Of a DNA stretch of 64,000 nucleotides, positions 43,679-52,936 are shown in pieces. Source of the stretch: Zhongshania aliphaticivorans. Its GTDB lineage: Bacteria > Pseudomonadota > Gammaproteobacteria > Pseudomonadales > Spongiibacteraceae. The stretch lies in assembly GCF_902705875.1 (NCBI RefSeq), contig NZ_CACSIK010000001.1:1834268-1898267 (forward strand). The letters are read 5' to 3'. The position numbers and the translations under genes were made by a program. Every line of letters begins with the position of its first letter. The first letter of the stretch is position 1. The notes beneath the pieces are model-generated. The model had not been told where the DNA came from. It saw only the letters and a program-made list of their open reading frames with translations, and searched no databases.

Positions 43679-44335
43679 TCAAGTTGACCAGTTACCTAGA
43701 GCCTTGACACCAATTGGATTTGCCGCCTGAATAAACAGGCCGCTACGGCCGATATAAACATTAAACTGAGCGCCATCTACCATCGGCGCAAAAACGGCAT
43801 TCCCGTAATCCACTTCAACCCACCGTTTCATAAGGTCATTATTTTGTAACCACAACCATAGATCTAGCGGTTCAGAAAGATTGATGAGGTATATGGTGCG
43901 GGCCATGCTGCGCTCTTCTTCTATACTTTGGTAACGCCCCGATAGCCGTTCTAAACGGTAGAGATTATTGAAGCCTAAACGGGCCACAGGAAGTGTCCAG
44001 CGAATCACTCTGCTATCTAACTGCCATTGATCCCCCATTACCATAAAGGTCTGTAATGGTTTTTCATCAACGGTATCAATACTGACCAAATATTGCTGAT
44101 CACCTTTACCTGAAACAAACACTCTAGCGACCAGCTGCTCTTCAGCCAAATGTCGATAGCTATACACATCCTTGCTAACCACAAGCGCTAAGCCGGTAAA
44201 ACTAAATGAAAGTACCACCGCTATGAGACCGCTTAGAATGTGTCCTCTAAGTCTCAATAGCGCCAAAAGACACATCAATAAACCGGCGCCAGTGATGATA
44301 AGCATTATTTGGTCTAACGAGATCATTCCGCTCAT
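43679..44335 (-). CDS. Membrane protein of unknown function
   Basis: This 218-residue protein has two N-terminal membrane helices (~9-27 and ~33-53), then a soluble beta-rich domain (~70-215) with WLWLQNNDLMKRWVEVDYG. This C-terminal sequence looks like a conserved uncharacterised domain, but I know no function. It lies just 4 bases from the end of the Hpt-like gene in the same direction, so they are probably co-transcribed. Confidence 0.7.
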   Translation of the reverse strand: MSGMISLDQIMLIITGAGLLMCLLALLRLRGHILSGLIAVVLSFSFTGLALVVSKDVYSYRHLAEEQLVARVFVSGKGDQQYLVSIDTVDEKPLQTFMVMGDQWQLDSRVIRWTLPVARLGFNNLYRLERLSGRYQSIEEERSMARTIYLINLSEPLDLWLWLQNNDLMKRWVEVDYGNAVFAPMVDGAQFNVYIGRSGLFIQAANPIGVKALGNWST

Positions 44336-44339
44336 TCTC

Positions 44340-46043
44340 TTAATTTACTGCCTGCAGACTTGCAACACTATCTTCTGCCACATGCAAAATGCGCTCATCG
44401 GCAATATGACGTCGACTTAACTCATTGAGGTAATACTCAATACTGATCATGGCATCGGCTAGGGTCTCTAAAGCCTGCACATCTGCTGCCGGATTGACAG
44501 CATTGCGAGCGATGAATCGCGACATAAACTCAGTGGCCCCCAAAGTCACTTCAGGTAATTTAGTGGCACCAATCATCTGAAAAGCACCACGCACAGAGTT
44601 GAGCAACTGAGGTAAGTTTGCGAGATGAGTGCTGTCAAAACCAGAGTCTATATAAGCTGATATTGCGCGTTTGACTAAACCAATAGCGGCTTTTGACTCT
44701 TCAATAACGATGCTCCGCGCTTCGCTTACCTGATTATCTGCGCTTATTTCATCGCGACGCTCTAGGGAAATTTCACCAAGGTCTTCATAATTCAATTTAC
44801 GGCGATCTATTTGTGCCAAACTACCATCAATAAACAATAAGGTTTCAGCTAGATCTTCTAAACGAGCTCGCTCATTAGCTAAATCACTACCAATTAGATT
44901 ATTAAGAGCATCCGCATGTTCATTTAATGTCGAAGCAAGCGCAGGAAGATTTAAGATACTTAATATATCTGCGCTCTGCTTTAATACCGCAGTGAGCGGC
45001 AAAAGTTCGTCACTGTCACTTCGCTGATGCTGCGCTAACAATTCAAGTACATCTTTGGCATGGCGTAATTCGGTACGAAGCTCATTAATCACCGACGATA
45101 CCGTGTCGTAACTCAAACCCAGCATGATCCCACGAAGACTTCTTAATTGATCATCATTTATTTGTGCAGCCTTAATGTTTGCAACCTTTAGTACTTTTCC
45201 AACCGAACCCTCACGATAAGCACTGACGGTAAGGAGAAAAACTAATTCACGCTCTAGTACGTCATTAAGCGCGGTGCGGTTTTTAATGCGCGCACGAATT
45301 TGTCCCTCTAAGCCCGCCAAAATTCGCTTACGATGTGGGTTTAGTTCTAGACCATCGTTCACAAACGCATCTAAAACCGCATCTGCCAACAGCCAAAATC
45401 GCTGCTGAGGCCCAGGCTCGATGCAGTTTCTTAACCGCCGCACTGCGCGTGACATAATCGTGAGCTGCATTGGATTGTGGGCATCTCGAAGCAATCCCAG
45501 TAAGCCACTTTGATACAACTGATTAATGCGTTTTAGATTTTGGCTAATGTCGATATCGTTGGATAACTTGGATTTCAGTTTTAAACTGGAATCGCGGCTG
45601 AACAAGCTATCATCAACGATTGAAAAATAACTATCTGGAATCAGAAGTTGCTGATGGGCGGTACGCAATTCATTAACATGAGAAATAGCAAGCTGGGGGA
45701 TATCTGATTGCCGAGTCTGCACGAACTCTAAATATCGAGGTAGCACAAAAAAAGCCGTGCTAAGCGCATTCAACTGCCCCTCTGGAACGGCTGAAACACT
45801 TTTCAGAATAACGCCGCAGAGTATTCTCATCTCATCGGCTAATAGGGCTGCACCAGGGATTTGCAATAAACGTAAAGTCCCACCAATTTGACGTAGATTC
45901 GCTTCACATTGTTCAAGAAGAACAAGCTCATGTCGCTCAGACAAAAACGTCTCGAAAACATTGGTAGCCTCTTGCAAGGTCTTAGCTAGCTCGTCTGCCA
46001 CCATGGCATACGAACTAGTGTTTATTTCCACTTTCAGTCCCAC
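44340..46043 (-). CDS. Stand-alone protein like the N-terminal part of PilL/ChpA
   Basis: This 567-residue protein is almost all helical and starts at GTG 46043 (GAGGG upstream). It resembles the repeated N-terminal helical modules of the type IV pilus chemotaxis kinase ChpA/PilL: EQCEANLRQIGGTLRLLQIPGAALLADEM and, near the end, QLLNSVRGAFQMIGATKLPEVTLGATEFM. These look like Hpt-type modules, but the phospho-acceptor His is not present at the expected points. The kinase, CheW and receiver parts of ChpA are missing, so it is a free-standing module. A role in twitching motility or pilus signalling is inferred; the rest of the chp genes are not in the window. Confidence 0.7.
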   Translation of the reverse strand: MGLKVEINTSSYAMVADELAKTLQEATNVFETFLSERHELVLLEQCEANLRQIGGTLRLLQIPGAALLADEMRILCGVILKSVSAVPEGQLNALSTAFFVLPRYLEFVQTRQSDIPQLAISHVNELRTAHQQLLIPDSYFSIVDDSLFSRDSSLKLKSKLSNDIDISQNLKRINQLYQSGLLGLLRDAHNPMQLTIMSRAVRRLRNCIEPGPQQRFWLLADAVLDAFVNDGLELNPHRKRILAGLEGQIRARIKNRTALNDVLERELVFLLTVSAYREGSVGKVLKVANIKAAQINDDQLRSLRGIMLGLSYDTVSSVINELRTELRHAKDVLELLAQHQRSDSDELLPLTAVLKQSADILSILNLPALASTLNEHADALNNLIGSDLANERARLEDLAETLLFIDGSLAQIDRRKLNYEDLGEISLERRDEISADNQVSEARSIVIEESKAAIGLVKRAISAYIDSGFDSTHLANLPQLLNSVRGAFQMIGATKLPEVTLGATEFMSRFIARNAVNPAADVQALETLADAMISIEYYLNELSRRHIADERILHVAEDSVASLQAVN

Positions 46044-46217
46044 ACAATACCCTCATGACCGGCCCAGTCTTGCCAGCAAATTTAGCTTTAGCGCTTAACT
46101 AACGGTTATTTATAGACTATTTAGCACTAAATAGATGTGATGCACAGCATTATTACATGATGATACACGCCAGAGGCCTTTTAATAAGAGGGGTTTTGAA
46201 GCCATTATTTCAAGCAA

Positions 46218-46943
46218 TTAAGATTCTTGGCCACGCTGCCAAATACAATTTCCACCACTGCCTTTATCCACCTCTGCCAACTGCTTTTGATGCAGGGCCA
46301 GCTCTTCTTCATTAGCGGAGATAACCCGAAGTCGACGGGGAACTTCGTCCAAGCGTCGATGACCGCTGGCGGCACCACCTTCACTTTGTTGAGAGCCATC
46401 ATCACCAGCAAGAGCAAGTGCAGTTTGGCCACCCGTCATCATGAGATAAACGTCAGCTAGAATTTCAGCATCTAGCAGTGCACCGTGCAAATCTCGCTGT
46501 GAATTATCAACATAGTAGCGCTGACACAAGGCATCTAGGCTATTACGTTGCCCAGGGTGCTTTTGCCTCGCCATGATCAGAGTGTCAACAACCCCGCAAA
46601 TTGTACTAACTTTGGGGATCTTGCGGCCTAATAGAGAAAACTCAGCATCAATAAAGCCAACATCAAAGGGCGCGTTATGAATAATCAGCTCAGCGCCCTG
46701 AATAAACTCAAAGAATTCATCAGCTATTTGCGCAAATGTCGGCTTGTCTTTGAGCATCTCATTGGTGATGCCGTGTATTTCAATGGCCCCCGCTTCAACT
46801 TCTCGCTCAGGGTTTATATATTGATGATAATGACGACCAGTTAGCCTGCGGTTGACTAACTCAACACAGCCGATTTCGATTATGCGGTGTCCCGAAGCAT
46901 GCTCAAGGCCTGTAGTTTCAGTGTCTAGTACTATCTGCCGCAT
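46218..46943 (-). CDS. dnaQ: DNA polymerase III epsilon subunit (3'-5' proofreading exonuclease)
   Basis: This 241-residue DEDDh exonuclease provides proofreading to the replicative polymerase. The motifs are present: Exo [11 protein letters not shown], Exo [15 protein letters not shown], Exo [17 protein letters not shown]. The C-terminal tail, after residue ~180, connects to the polymerase alpha subunit. The first 13 bases overlap the end of rnhA, the usual gammaproteobacterial arrangement. Confidence 0.96.
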   Translation of the reverse strand: MRQIVLDTETTGLEHASGHRIIEIGCVELVNRRLTGRHYHQYINPEREVEAGAIEIHGITNEMLKDKPTFAQIADEFFEFIQGAELIIHNAPFDVGFIDAEFSLLGRKIPKVSTICGVVDTLIMARQKHPGQRNSLDALCQRYYVDNSQRDLHGALLDAEILADVYLMMTGGQTALALAGDDGSQQSEGGAASGHRRLDEVPRRLRVISANEEELALHQKQLAEVDKGSGGNCIWQRGQES

Positions 46944-47395
46944 TTTTTAGCCCCTAATTCATCTATACCGCGATTAGCCAACGTATCCGCGATTTCATTC
47001 TCTCTGTGTCCGCTATGCCCTTTAACCCAGCGCCAATCAATGCTGTGTCCCTGTGTTGCGGCATCTAACTGCTGCCATAAGTCAGCATTTTTTACTGGCT
47101 TCTTTGCCGCCGTTTTCCAACCCCGCTTTTTCCAATTTGTCATCCACTCGGTAATCCCTTGGCGAACATATTGGGAATCCGTCGTTAAAACCACATCACA
47201 GGGACGCGTCAATGCTCGCAATGCTTCGATAGCGGCTAAAAGTTCCATACGATTATTGGTTGTAGCGGGCTCACCACCAAACAGACTTTTTTCCTTACCC
47301 TGATAGCGCATCAAGGCTCCCCAGCCGCCAGGGCCTGGATTACCTCGACAGGCGCCATCAGTAAAAATTTCAACTTTTTCTTGGGTGTTGCTCAT
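46931..47395 (-). CDS. rnhA: Ribonuclease HI
   Basis: This 154-residue enzyme degrades RNA in RNA-DNA hybrids. The catalytic acidic residues are in [39 protein letters not shown] and [11 protein letters not shown], and a conserved His is in KGHSGHRE. It overlaps the 5' end of dnaQ and the 3' end of the methyltransferase gene, so the three are probably one transcript. Confidence 0.97.
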   Translation of the reverse strand: MSNTQEKVEIFTDGACRGNPGPGGWGALMRYQGKEKSLFGGEPATTNNRMELLAAIEALRALTRPCDVVLTTDSQYVRQGITEWMTNWKKRGWKTAAKKPVKNADLWQQLDAATQGHSIDWRWVKGHSGHRENEIADTLANRGIDELGAKKCGR

Positions 47396-48167
47396 TATCA
47401 GCTCGTGATTTTATCGTTCTAGTGGCACCCGCCATCGCAGGATGACGAAGTATTTTGGCCCGCCGTGCTACTTGATGTGCCGACGGGGTTAACGGAGCGC
47501 GGTATTTTGTCGCGCTAAGAATAAAAACACCACCCATGGGGACATTTTTAGAGACTGGCTTATGACTCATAAAGTAATTTGGATTACTCAATGGCAGGCG
47601 ATGAAAACCATATTCAACATCACTGACATCAAAGCCAAGTAATGAAAGCCAATCTTGCAAGCGGTGAATCGGTAGTCGGTGATTTTGCCACATTGGGCTG
47701 CGTCTAAGGCGCCCAAGTAAACCTCGCAAACCAAGTAAGGAGTGTGGATTTATCCCGCAGATCACCACTTTACCATGAGGCACAATGACCCGCTCTACTT
47801 CACGTAAAACTTTGTGGGGGTTGTCGACAAATTCAAGAAGGTGATGAAGAACCACAATATCTTGAGATTCATTGGCAACGGGTAAATGCTCAAAATCGCA
47901 CACAACATCGAGCACTTGACTCAAACCATAATGCTGCATACCGCCAAGACAAAACTGCCGCTGAAATACATTACTCGCAATTGGGCAGCGTTCAGGGATA
48001 ACACTTAAATTTAATAAATTATATTTCGCTGTAGACGCATCACTGATCGCTTCGGTAATTAAAGGTCGTTCTTCTGCCAATACCGTACGCCCTATTGGCC
48101 CTTGAAACCATTGCCTTAGCGCCGGTAAAAGAACGTCTGGAGAGTGCTGAGTGCGCCAATGTGCCAT
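47370..48167 (-). CDS. SAM-dependent methyltransferase (YafS-like)
   Basis: This 265-residue class I methyltransferase is in the place of E. coli yafS, between gloB and rnhA. It has the SAM-fold post-motifs [23 protein letters not shown] and [26 protein letters not shown]. The first SAM-binding loop is less clear and the substrate is not known. The end overlaps rnhA by 26 bases. Confidence 0.85.
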   Translation of the reverse strand: MAHWRTQHSPDVLLPALRQWFQGPIGRTVLAEERPLITEAISDASTAKYNLLNLSVIPERCPIASNVFQRQFCLGGMQHYGLSQVLDVVCDFEHLPVANESQDIVVLHHLLEFVDNPHKVLREVERVIVPHGKVVICGINPHSLLGLRGLLGRLRRSPMWQNHRLPIHRLQDWLSLLGFDVSDVEYGFHRLPLSNPNYFMSHKPVSKNVPMGGVFILSATKYRAPLTPSAHQVARRAKILRHPAMAGATRTIKSRADNEQHPRKS

Positions 48168-48246
48168 ATAATAGCTCCCGAGCTTACTTCACTACATTAC
48201 TTGCAGCAGGGTACACGAATGTTTATCCTGCGCATCCGACATTTAA

Positions 48247-49029
48247 ATGACAATTATGCTATCAATATCGCCTATTTATGCATTTAGCGACAACTATATT
48301 TGGTGTGTTGCCCGAGATAGACAAGCTGTTATTGTCGATCCGGGTGATGCTGCGCCAGTATTAGAGCATTTAAAGGAAACGGGGTTAAGCCTTTCTGCCA
48401 TCATAATTACACACCACCATTTTGACCATGTCGGTGGCATAGAGTTGCTTCTTAAAGAATACCCGAATACTCCTGTCTACGGTCCACAAAATCAATGTGA
48501 AAGCATAAATCACAGGCTTAAGCATAACGACTCGCTAACGCTACTCGGTCACACTTTTACAGTGCTCGCTGTACCTGGTCATACTCTAGATCATATTGCA
48601 TATTTCCACGCTGACTCTAACTCAACCCCCGTATTATTCTGTGGGGATACGCTGTTTGCAGGCGGTTGTGGGCGACTCTTCGAGGGAACCCCGGAGCAAA
48701 TGCTGAACTCCTTACAGCTAATTCAAGCACTACCAGCAGACACCAATATTTATTGTGCCCATGAATACACGCTTAGTAATTTGAAATTTGCCTTGGCGGT
48801 TGAGCCACAAAACCAAGATTTGCAGGCAAGAATAGCTTCGGCAAAATCTACCAGAGAAGCAAATTTGCCTACGGTTCCCTCTCAAATGGCACTAGAATTG
48901 CTAACAAATCCGTTTTTAAGAACAGAATATTCTACTGTGGAACACAGCGTTGCGACACATACTGGCCTTAAGCACCGGAATCAAAAGGATATTTTTGCCG
49001 GTCTACGTAAATGGAAGGATGACTTTTGA
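48247..49029 (+). CDS. gloB: Hydroxyacylglutathione hydrolase (glyoxalase II)
   Basis: This 260-residue metallo-beta-lactamase-fold enzyme converts S-lactoylglutathione into lactate and glutathione in methylglyoxal detoxification. The di-metal ligands are seen in THHHFDHVGG, VPGHTLDHIAYF, CGDTLFAGGCGR and CAHEYTLSN. The C-terminal glutathione-binding domain ends with GLRKWKDDF, as in the family. Start could be ATG 48247 or the in-frame ATG 48256. It diverges from the methyltransferase gene. Confidence 0.96.
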   Translation: MTIMLSISPIYAFSDNYIWCVARDRQAVIVDPGDAAPVLEHLKETGLSLSAIIITHHHFDHVGGIELLLKEYPNTPVYGPQNQCESINHRLKHNDSLTLLGHTFTVLAVPGHTLDHIAYFHADSNSTPVLFCGDTLFAGGCGRLFEGTPEQMLNSLQLIQALPADTNIYCAHEYTLSNLKFALAVEPQNQDLQARIASAKSTREANLPTVPSQMALELLTNPFLRTEYSTVEHSVATHTGLKHRNQKDIFAGLRKWKDDF

Positions 49030-49053
49030 TTTTTTTAAAGAATTTATTTTGTA

Positions 49054-50799
49054 ATGATAAGTAACATCCCTTACATCAATAGGTTGGTTTTTGGTGCAGT
49101 AGTTGTAACTCTGTTAGCTGCCTGTGCCCAAACATCGCAACAACGAGCTAGCCGTTATCAAAAAGATCAACAGTATTGTGAGCGAATTGAAAACCGAAAT
49201 GCTAGGTTATGTAAATACCAACAGGTAGTCACACGCCAGAGTGCTAGCAACCCATCAACCGATACCCTTGAAGGTTTTCGCCGTTCTCAATCACCTCAAC
49301 CGAGTGCCAAAAAGCTCAGCCATAATGTCACCAAAACTGAAAAAAGCATCTCTGAGCAATCTCAAGCCGAAAACCAGACTGTATTCGAAGACACCATCGC
49401 TACAGAAGACACCATCGCTACATACGAAGAAATTTGGCCTCTCCTCGCGTCAAAGCTGGAGTTTTCCGAATTAGGAGAAAAAGCTTCTGTTGAGGAACGC
49501 GAAGAATGGTATGCGGAGCACTCTTACTATCTAACAACCGTGAGTAAACGCGCCGCACGTTACCTCCACTATATATTAGACAATATTGAAAGGCGGGGCT
49601 TACCCGCAGACTTAGCACTCCTACCCTTTGTTGAAAGCGCCTATGACCCGTTTGCCTATTCTCATGGCCGCGCATCAGGGTTATGGCAATTTGTGCCTAA
49701 CACCGCCAAACATTTAGGGATAGAGCAAAATTGGTGGTACGACGGACGCCGTGACGTCATTGTGGCCACAAATTCAGCTCTTGATTACCTGACAGATTTA
49801 AATAGACGCTTTGATGGCGATTGGTTGTTAACTCTCGCCGCCTACAATGCCGGCGCCGGCACGGTTAACAAAGCAATCAATAAAAATCGAAAAAAAGGTC
49901 TAGCAACAGATTTTTGGTCACTAAAACTTCCAAAAGAAACCCGCAATTACATTCCCAAAATGTTGGCACTGGTCAATATCTTTAAAAATCCAGCGTCTTA
50001 TAATGTCACCCTACCCTCAGTCCCAAACAAACCTCACTTTAGTGCTGTGAACATTGGCAGCCAGCTTGACCTAGCACAAGCCGCTAAATTAGCTGACATT
50101 AGTGTTGATGAACTATACCGATTAAACCCTGGTTTTAATCGCTGGGTTACTGCGCCAGAGGGACCGCATAGGCTGCTTATACCAAGGACAAAAGCACGTA
50201 CGTTCGTATCGCGCCTAAGCAAGATCCCAGTGCGAGACCGAGTTCGCTGGCAAAAATACAAAATACAACGTGGGGACAATCTGGTTACCATTGCAAAACG
50301 TCATCACGTAGACGTCTCCACCCTCAGATCAAGTAATCAGCTCGAGAACGATGTATTGCAAGTGGGGCAAGTATTACTGATACCTGATGCTGGCAATGGC
50401 GTTTCGCCACTTAAAGACTTGAACCGTGGGCTTGCCTCAACCGAAGCCTCCCGGATTGAGTACAAAGTCACCAGTGGTGATACTGTTAGCGCCATTGCCA
50501 AGAAATATGGTGTTAGCAGCAAGCAGATCTTTGCGTGGAACAAGCTAAACGCTAGCTCAATTATTAAGCCTGGACAAAAACTCGTCGTGTGGGGCAAGGC
50601 CCCTCAGCAATCTGATCGCGGTATTATCCGCAAAGTCGGTTACAAAGTAAGAAGTGGCGACTCTTTATCACTTATCGCCAGCCGCTTTAATTTGCGCATA
50701 CGTGATATTGTTGAATGGAACGCGATCAAAACGAGCCAGTACCTTCGTCCAGGACAATCTCTAACGCTATACGTGGATATTACACACGCTGATCTTTAA
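49054..50799 (+). CDS. mltD: Membrane-bound lytic transglycosylase D with three LysM domains
   Basis: This 581-residue lipoprotein (lipobox LLAAC, Cys24) cleaves peptidoglycan. The SLT catalytic domain (~190-330) includes the Glu in FVESAYDPFAYSHGRASGLWQ and LAAYNAGAGTVNKAI. Three LysM modules follow, at about 408-450, 468-512 and 528-575 (KIQRGDNLVTIAKRHHV, KVTSGDTVSAIAKKYGV, KVRSGDSLSLIASRF). An N-terminal linker has a small tandem repeat (EDTIATEDTIATYEE, ~110-124). Confidence 0.95.
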   Translation: MISNIPYINRLVFGAVVVTLLAACAQTSQQRASRYQKDQQYCERIENRNARLCKYQQVVTRQSASNPSTDTLEGFRRSQSPQPSAKKLSHNVTKTEKSISEQSQAENQTVFEDTIATEDTIATYEEIWPLLASKLEFSELGEKASVEEREEWYAEHSYYLTTVSKRAARYLHYILDNIERRGLPADLALLPFVESAYDPFAYSHGRASGLWQFVPNTAKHLGIEQNWWYDGRRDVIVATNSALDYLTDLNRRFDGDWLLTLAAYNAGAGTVNKAINKNRKKGLATDFWSLKLPKETRNYIPKMLALVNIFKNPASYNVTLPSVPNKPHFSAVNIGSQLDLAQAAKLADISVDELYRLNPGFNRWVTAPEGPHRLLIPRTKARTFVSRLSKIPVRDRVRWQKYKIQRGDNLVTIAKRHHVDVSTLRSSNQLENDVLQVGQVLLIPDAGNGVSPLKDLNRGLASTEASRIEYKVTSGDTVSAIAKKYGVSSKQIFAWNKLNASSIIKPGQKLVVWGKAPQQSDRGIIRKVGYKVRSGDSLSLIASRFNLRIRDIVEWNAIKTSQYLRPGQSLTLYVDITHADL

Positions 50800-50853
50800 C
50801 GGCGTTTTAATATAGTATAGCCTCACTGTTTTGTTTAGGTTTATACCGCGTTT

Positions 50854-51885
50854 ATGACAGGCTATTTTGTTCGCCGCTTCTTACTCATTGTGCCAACGTT
50901 TATTGGCATAACCTTGCTGGTTTTTGCAATTACTCGTGTTGTCCCCGGTGGCCCCATTGAGCGGCTTATGACGCAAATTCAGTTGGGTGGCGAAGCAGGG
51001 AGTTTGCATCGTAGCCAAGGCGGCGGCACGCTATCGGACGAACAAATGGCAGAGCTGCAACGCTATTACGGTTTTGATAAACCTATGCTAACCAGCTATG
51101 TGATCTGGTTAAAAAAGGTGGTGCAATTTAACCTTGGCCTATCCACGCGCTATCAAGACCCTGTGTGGCAAATCATTAAAGAACGCTTCCCTATCTCGAT
51201 TTTCTATGGCGTCACCACCCTCATCCTCACCTACGCAGTGTGTATTCCCTTAGGCCTAGCCAAAGGGATGTATCACGGAAGTACACTAGACAGTTGGTCA
51301 TCAGCCTTGGTGTTCTTAGGTTATGCCCTACCCAGCTACGTTATCGGTATTGCACTAATATCACTCTTCGCAGGTTATTGGGATATTTTCCCGCTTGGTG
51401 GCTTTATGAGCGACAACTTCGATGAACTCAGCTCATGGGGCAAAGTCACAGATATTTTTAACCATTCTGTGCTACCGCTGATTGCGTATCTTGCGGGCAG
51501 TTTTGCGGTGACAACGCTAATGATGAAAAATGCGCTTATGGATAATTTATCCGCCGATTATATGCGTACCGCCAGCGCCAAAGGCTTAAGTCGAGGTAAG
51601 GGTGTCCGCAATCATGCGCTTCGTAATAGTTTAATCCCGGTCGCAACCTCTTTTGGCAATAATATTTCCTTATTACTTGGTGGCTCATTTTTAATTGAGA
51701 CCATTTTCAATATCGACGGGATTGGCTTACTAGGTTATGAGGCAATTATTGAGCGTGATTATCCTATTGTTATGGGTATATTAGTCATTTCATCATTATT
51801 GTATTTGATTGGAAACATCCTCTCCGACATCTGTGTTGCCCTTGTTGATCCGCGTATTCGCTTTGGTGAAAGAGGTGATGCGTGA
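50854..51885 (+). CDS. yejB: YejB-like ABC transporter permease
   Basis: This 343-residue inner-membrane permease of an oligopeptide/microcin C-type importer has an N-terminal helix (LLIVPTFIGITLLVFAITRVVPGG), five more predicted membrane helices and the BPD permease motif (ASAKGLSRGKGVRNHALRNSLIP). It starts the yejBE-A-ATPase operon. The end overlaps yejE by 4 bases. Confidence 0.93.
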   Translation: MTGYFVRRFLLIVPTFIGITLLVFAITRVVPGGPIERLMTQIQLGGEAGSLHRSQGGGTLSDEQMAELQRYYGFDKPMLTSYVIWLKKVVQFNLGLSTRYQDPVWQIIKERFPISIFYGVTTLILTYAVCIPLGLAKGMYHGSTLDSWSSALVFLGYALPSYVIGIALISLFAGYWDIFPLGGFMSDNFDELSSWGKVTDIFNHSVLPLIAYLAGSFAVTTLMMKNALMDNLSADYMRTASAKGLSRGKGVRNHALRNSLIPVATSFGNNISLLLGGSFLIETIFNIDGIGLLGYEAIIERDYPIVMGILVISSLLYLIGNILSDICVALVDPRIRFGERGDA

Positions 51886-52928
51886 ACTTGTTTAAAAACC
51901 CGGTCGCCCAGAAACGCTGGCAACGATTTCGTCAATCACGCCGAGGTTATTATTCAGCCTGGATTTTGTTGGTTTTAACACTCTGTAGTTTTGGCGCTGA
52001 ACTGATTGCTAATAACCGCGCACTTCTTGTTATTTATGAAGGCAAATGGCACTTCCCTATTTACGGCGATGTCCTTACCGGAGAAGACTTCGGTTTAGAC
52101 TATGGTTACGAAGTGAATTACCGTGATCTCCAAAGCAGTATCACCGGCGACAACGGCAACTGGGTACTCATGCCCCCGATTCCCTTTAGCCCACTTGAAA
52201 CGGATTTAATTGCAGGTGATTTCCCCCCACATGCTCCATCGCTAACGACTCGTCACTACTTAGGCACCGACACGAGTGGCCGTGATGTTGCTGCGCGACT
52301 ACTTTATGGGTTTAGAACGGCAATCACATTTTCGATACTCCTACTGGTCTTTAATTACGCGGTGGGAGTGGCCATTGGTTGCATGATGGGCTTTTGGGGC
52401 GGCGCCTTTGATTTGATTTTTCAGCGGATCATTGAGATATGGTCAAATATTCCATTTCTGTATGTCATCATGATTGTCGCGTCTGTGATTACACCCGGAT
52501 TCTGGACTCTGTTACTCATCATGGCCTTCTTTGGTTGGACCAGTATGACTTGGTATATGCGGACCGCGACTTACAAAGAAGTAGCTAGAGATTACGTCAT
52601 GGCGGCAAGAGCATTGGGCGCTTCAAGTTCGCGGATTGTGTTCAGACACATACTCCCAAACAGTGTGTCTACCTTAGTGACCTTTGTCCCCTTTTCTGTC
52701 GCTTCTGGCATCACATCCCTCACCGCCTTAGATTATTTAGGGTTTGGCCTACCGGCGCCCACTTCTAGCTGGGGTGAGTTGCTTAAACAAGGAACCGAAA
52801 ATTTAGAATCTCTTTGGTTAGTTGGCTCTGTTGTCACCGCTATGACCTTGATTCTTATGCTAGTTGCGTATATTGGTGAAGCAATCCGTGATGCCTACGA
52901 CCCACGAAAATTCAGCTTTTATGAATAA
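51882..52928 (+). CDS. yejE: YejE-like ABC transporter permease
   Basis: This 348-residue partner of YejB has the N-terminal cytoplasmic QKRWQRFRQSRRGYYSAWI segment and a long periplasmic loop (~55-140) found in YejE. The conserved permease motif is in AARALGASSSRIVFRHILPNS. The GTG start overlaps the stop of yejB (GTGA-type). Confidence 0.93.
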   Translation: MNLFKNPVAQKRWQRFRQSRRGYYSAWILLVLTLCSFGAELIANNRALLVIYEGKWHFPIYGDVLTGEDFGLDYGYEVNYRDLQSSITGDNGNWVLMPPIPFSPLETDLIAGDFPPHAPSLTTRHYLGTDTSGRDVAARLLYGFRTAITFSILLLVFNYAVGVAIGCMMGFWGGAFDLIFQRIIEIWSNIPFLYVIMIVASVITPGFWTLLLIMAFFGWTSMTWYMRTATYKEVARDYVMAARALGASSSRIVFRHILPNSVSTLVTFVPFSVASGITSLTALDYLGFGLPAPTSSWGELLKQGTENLESLWLVGSVVTAMTLILMLVAYIGEAIRDAYDPRKFSFYE

Positions 52929-52936
52929 GTCTATTT

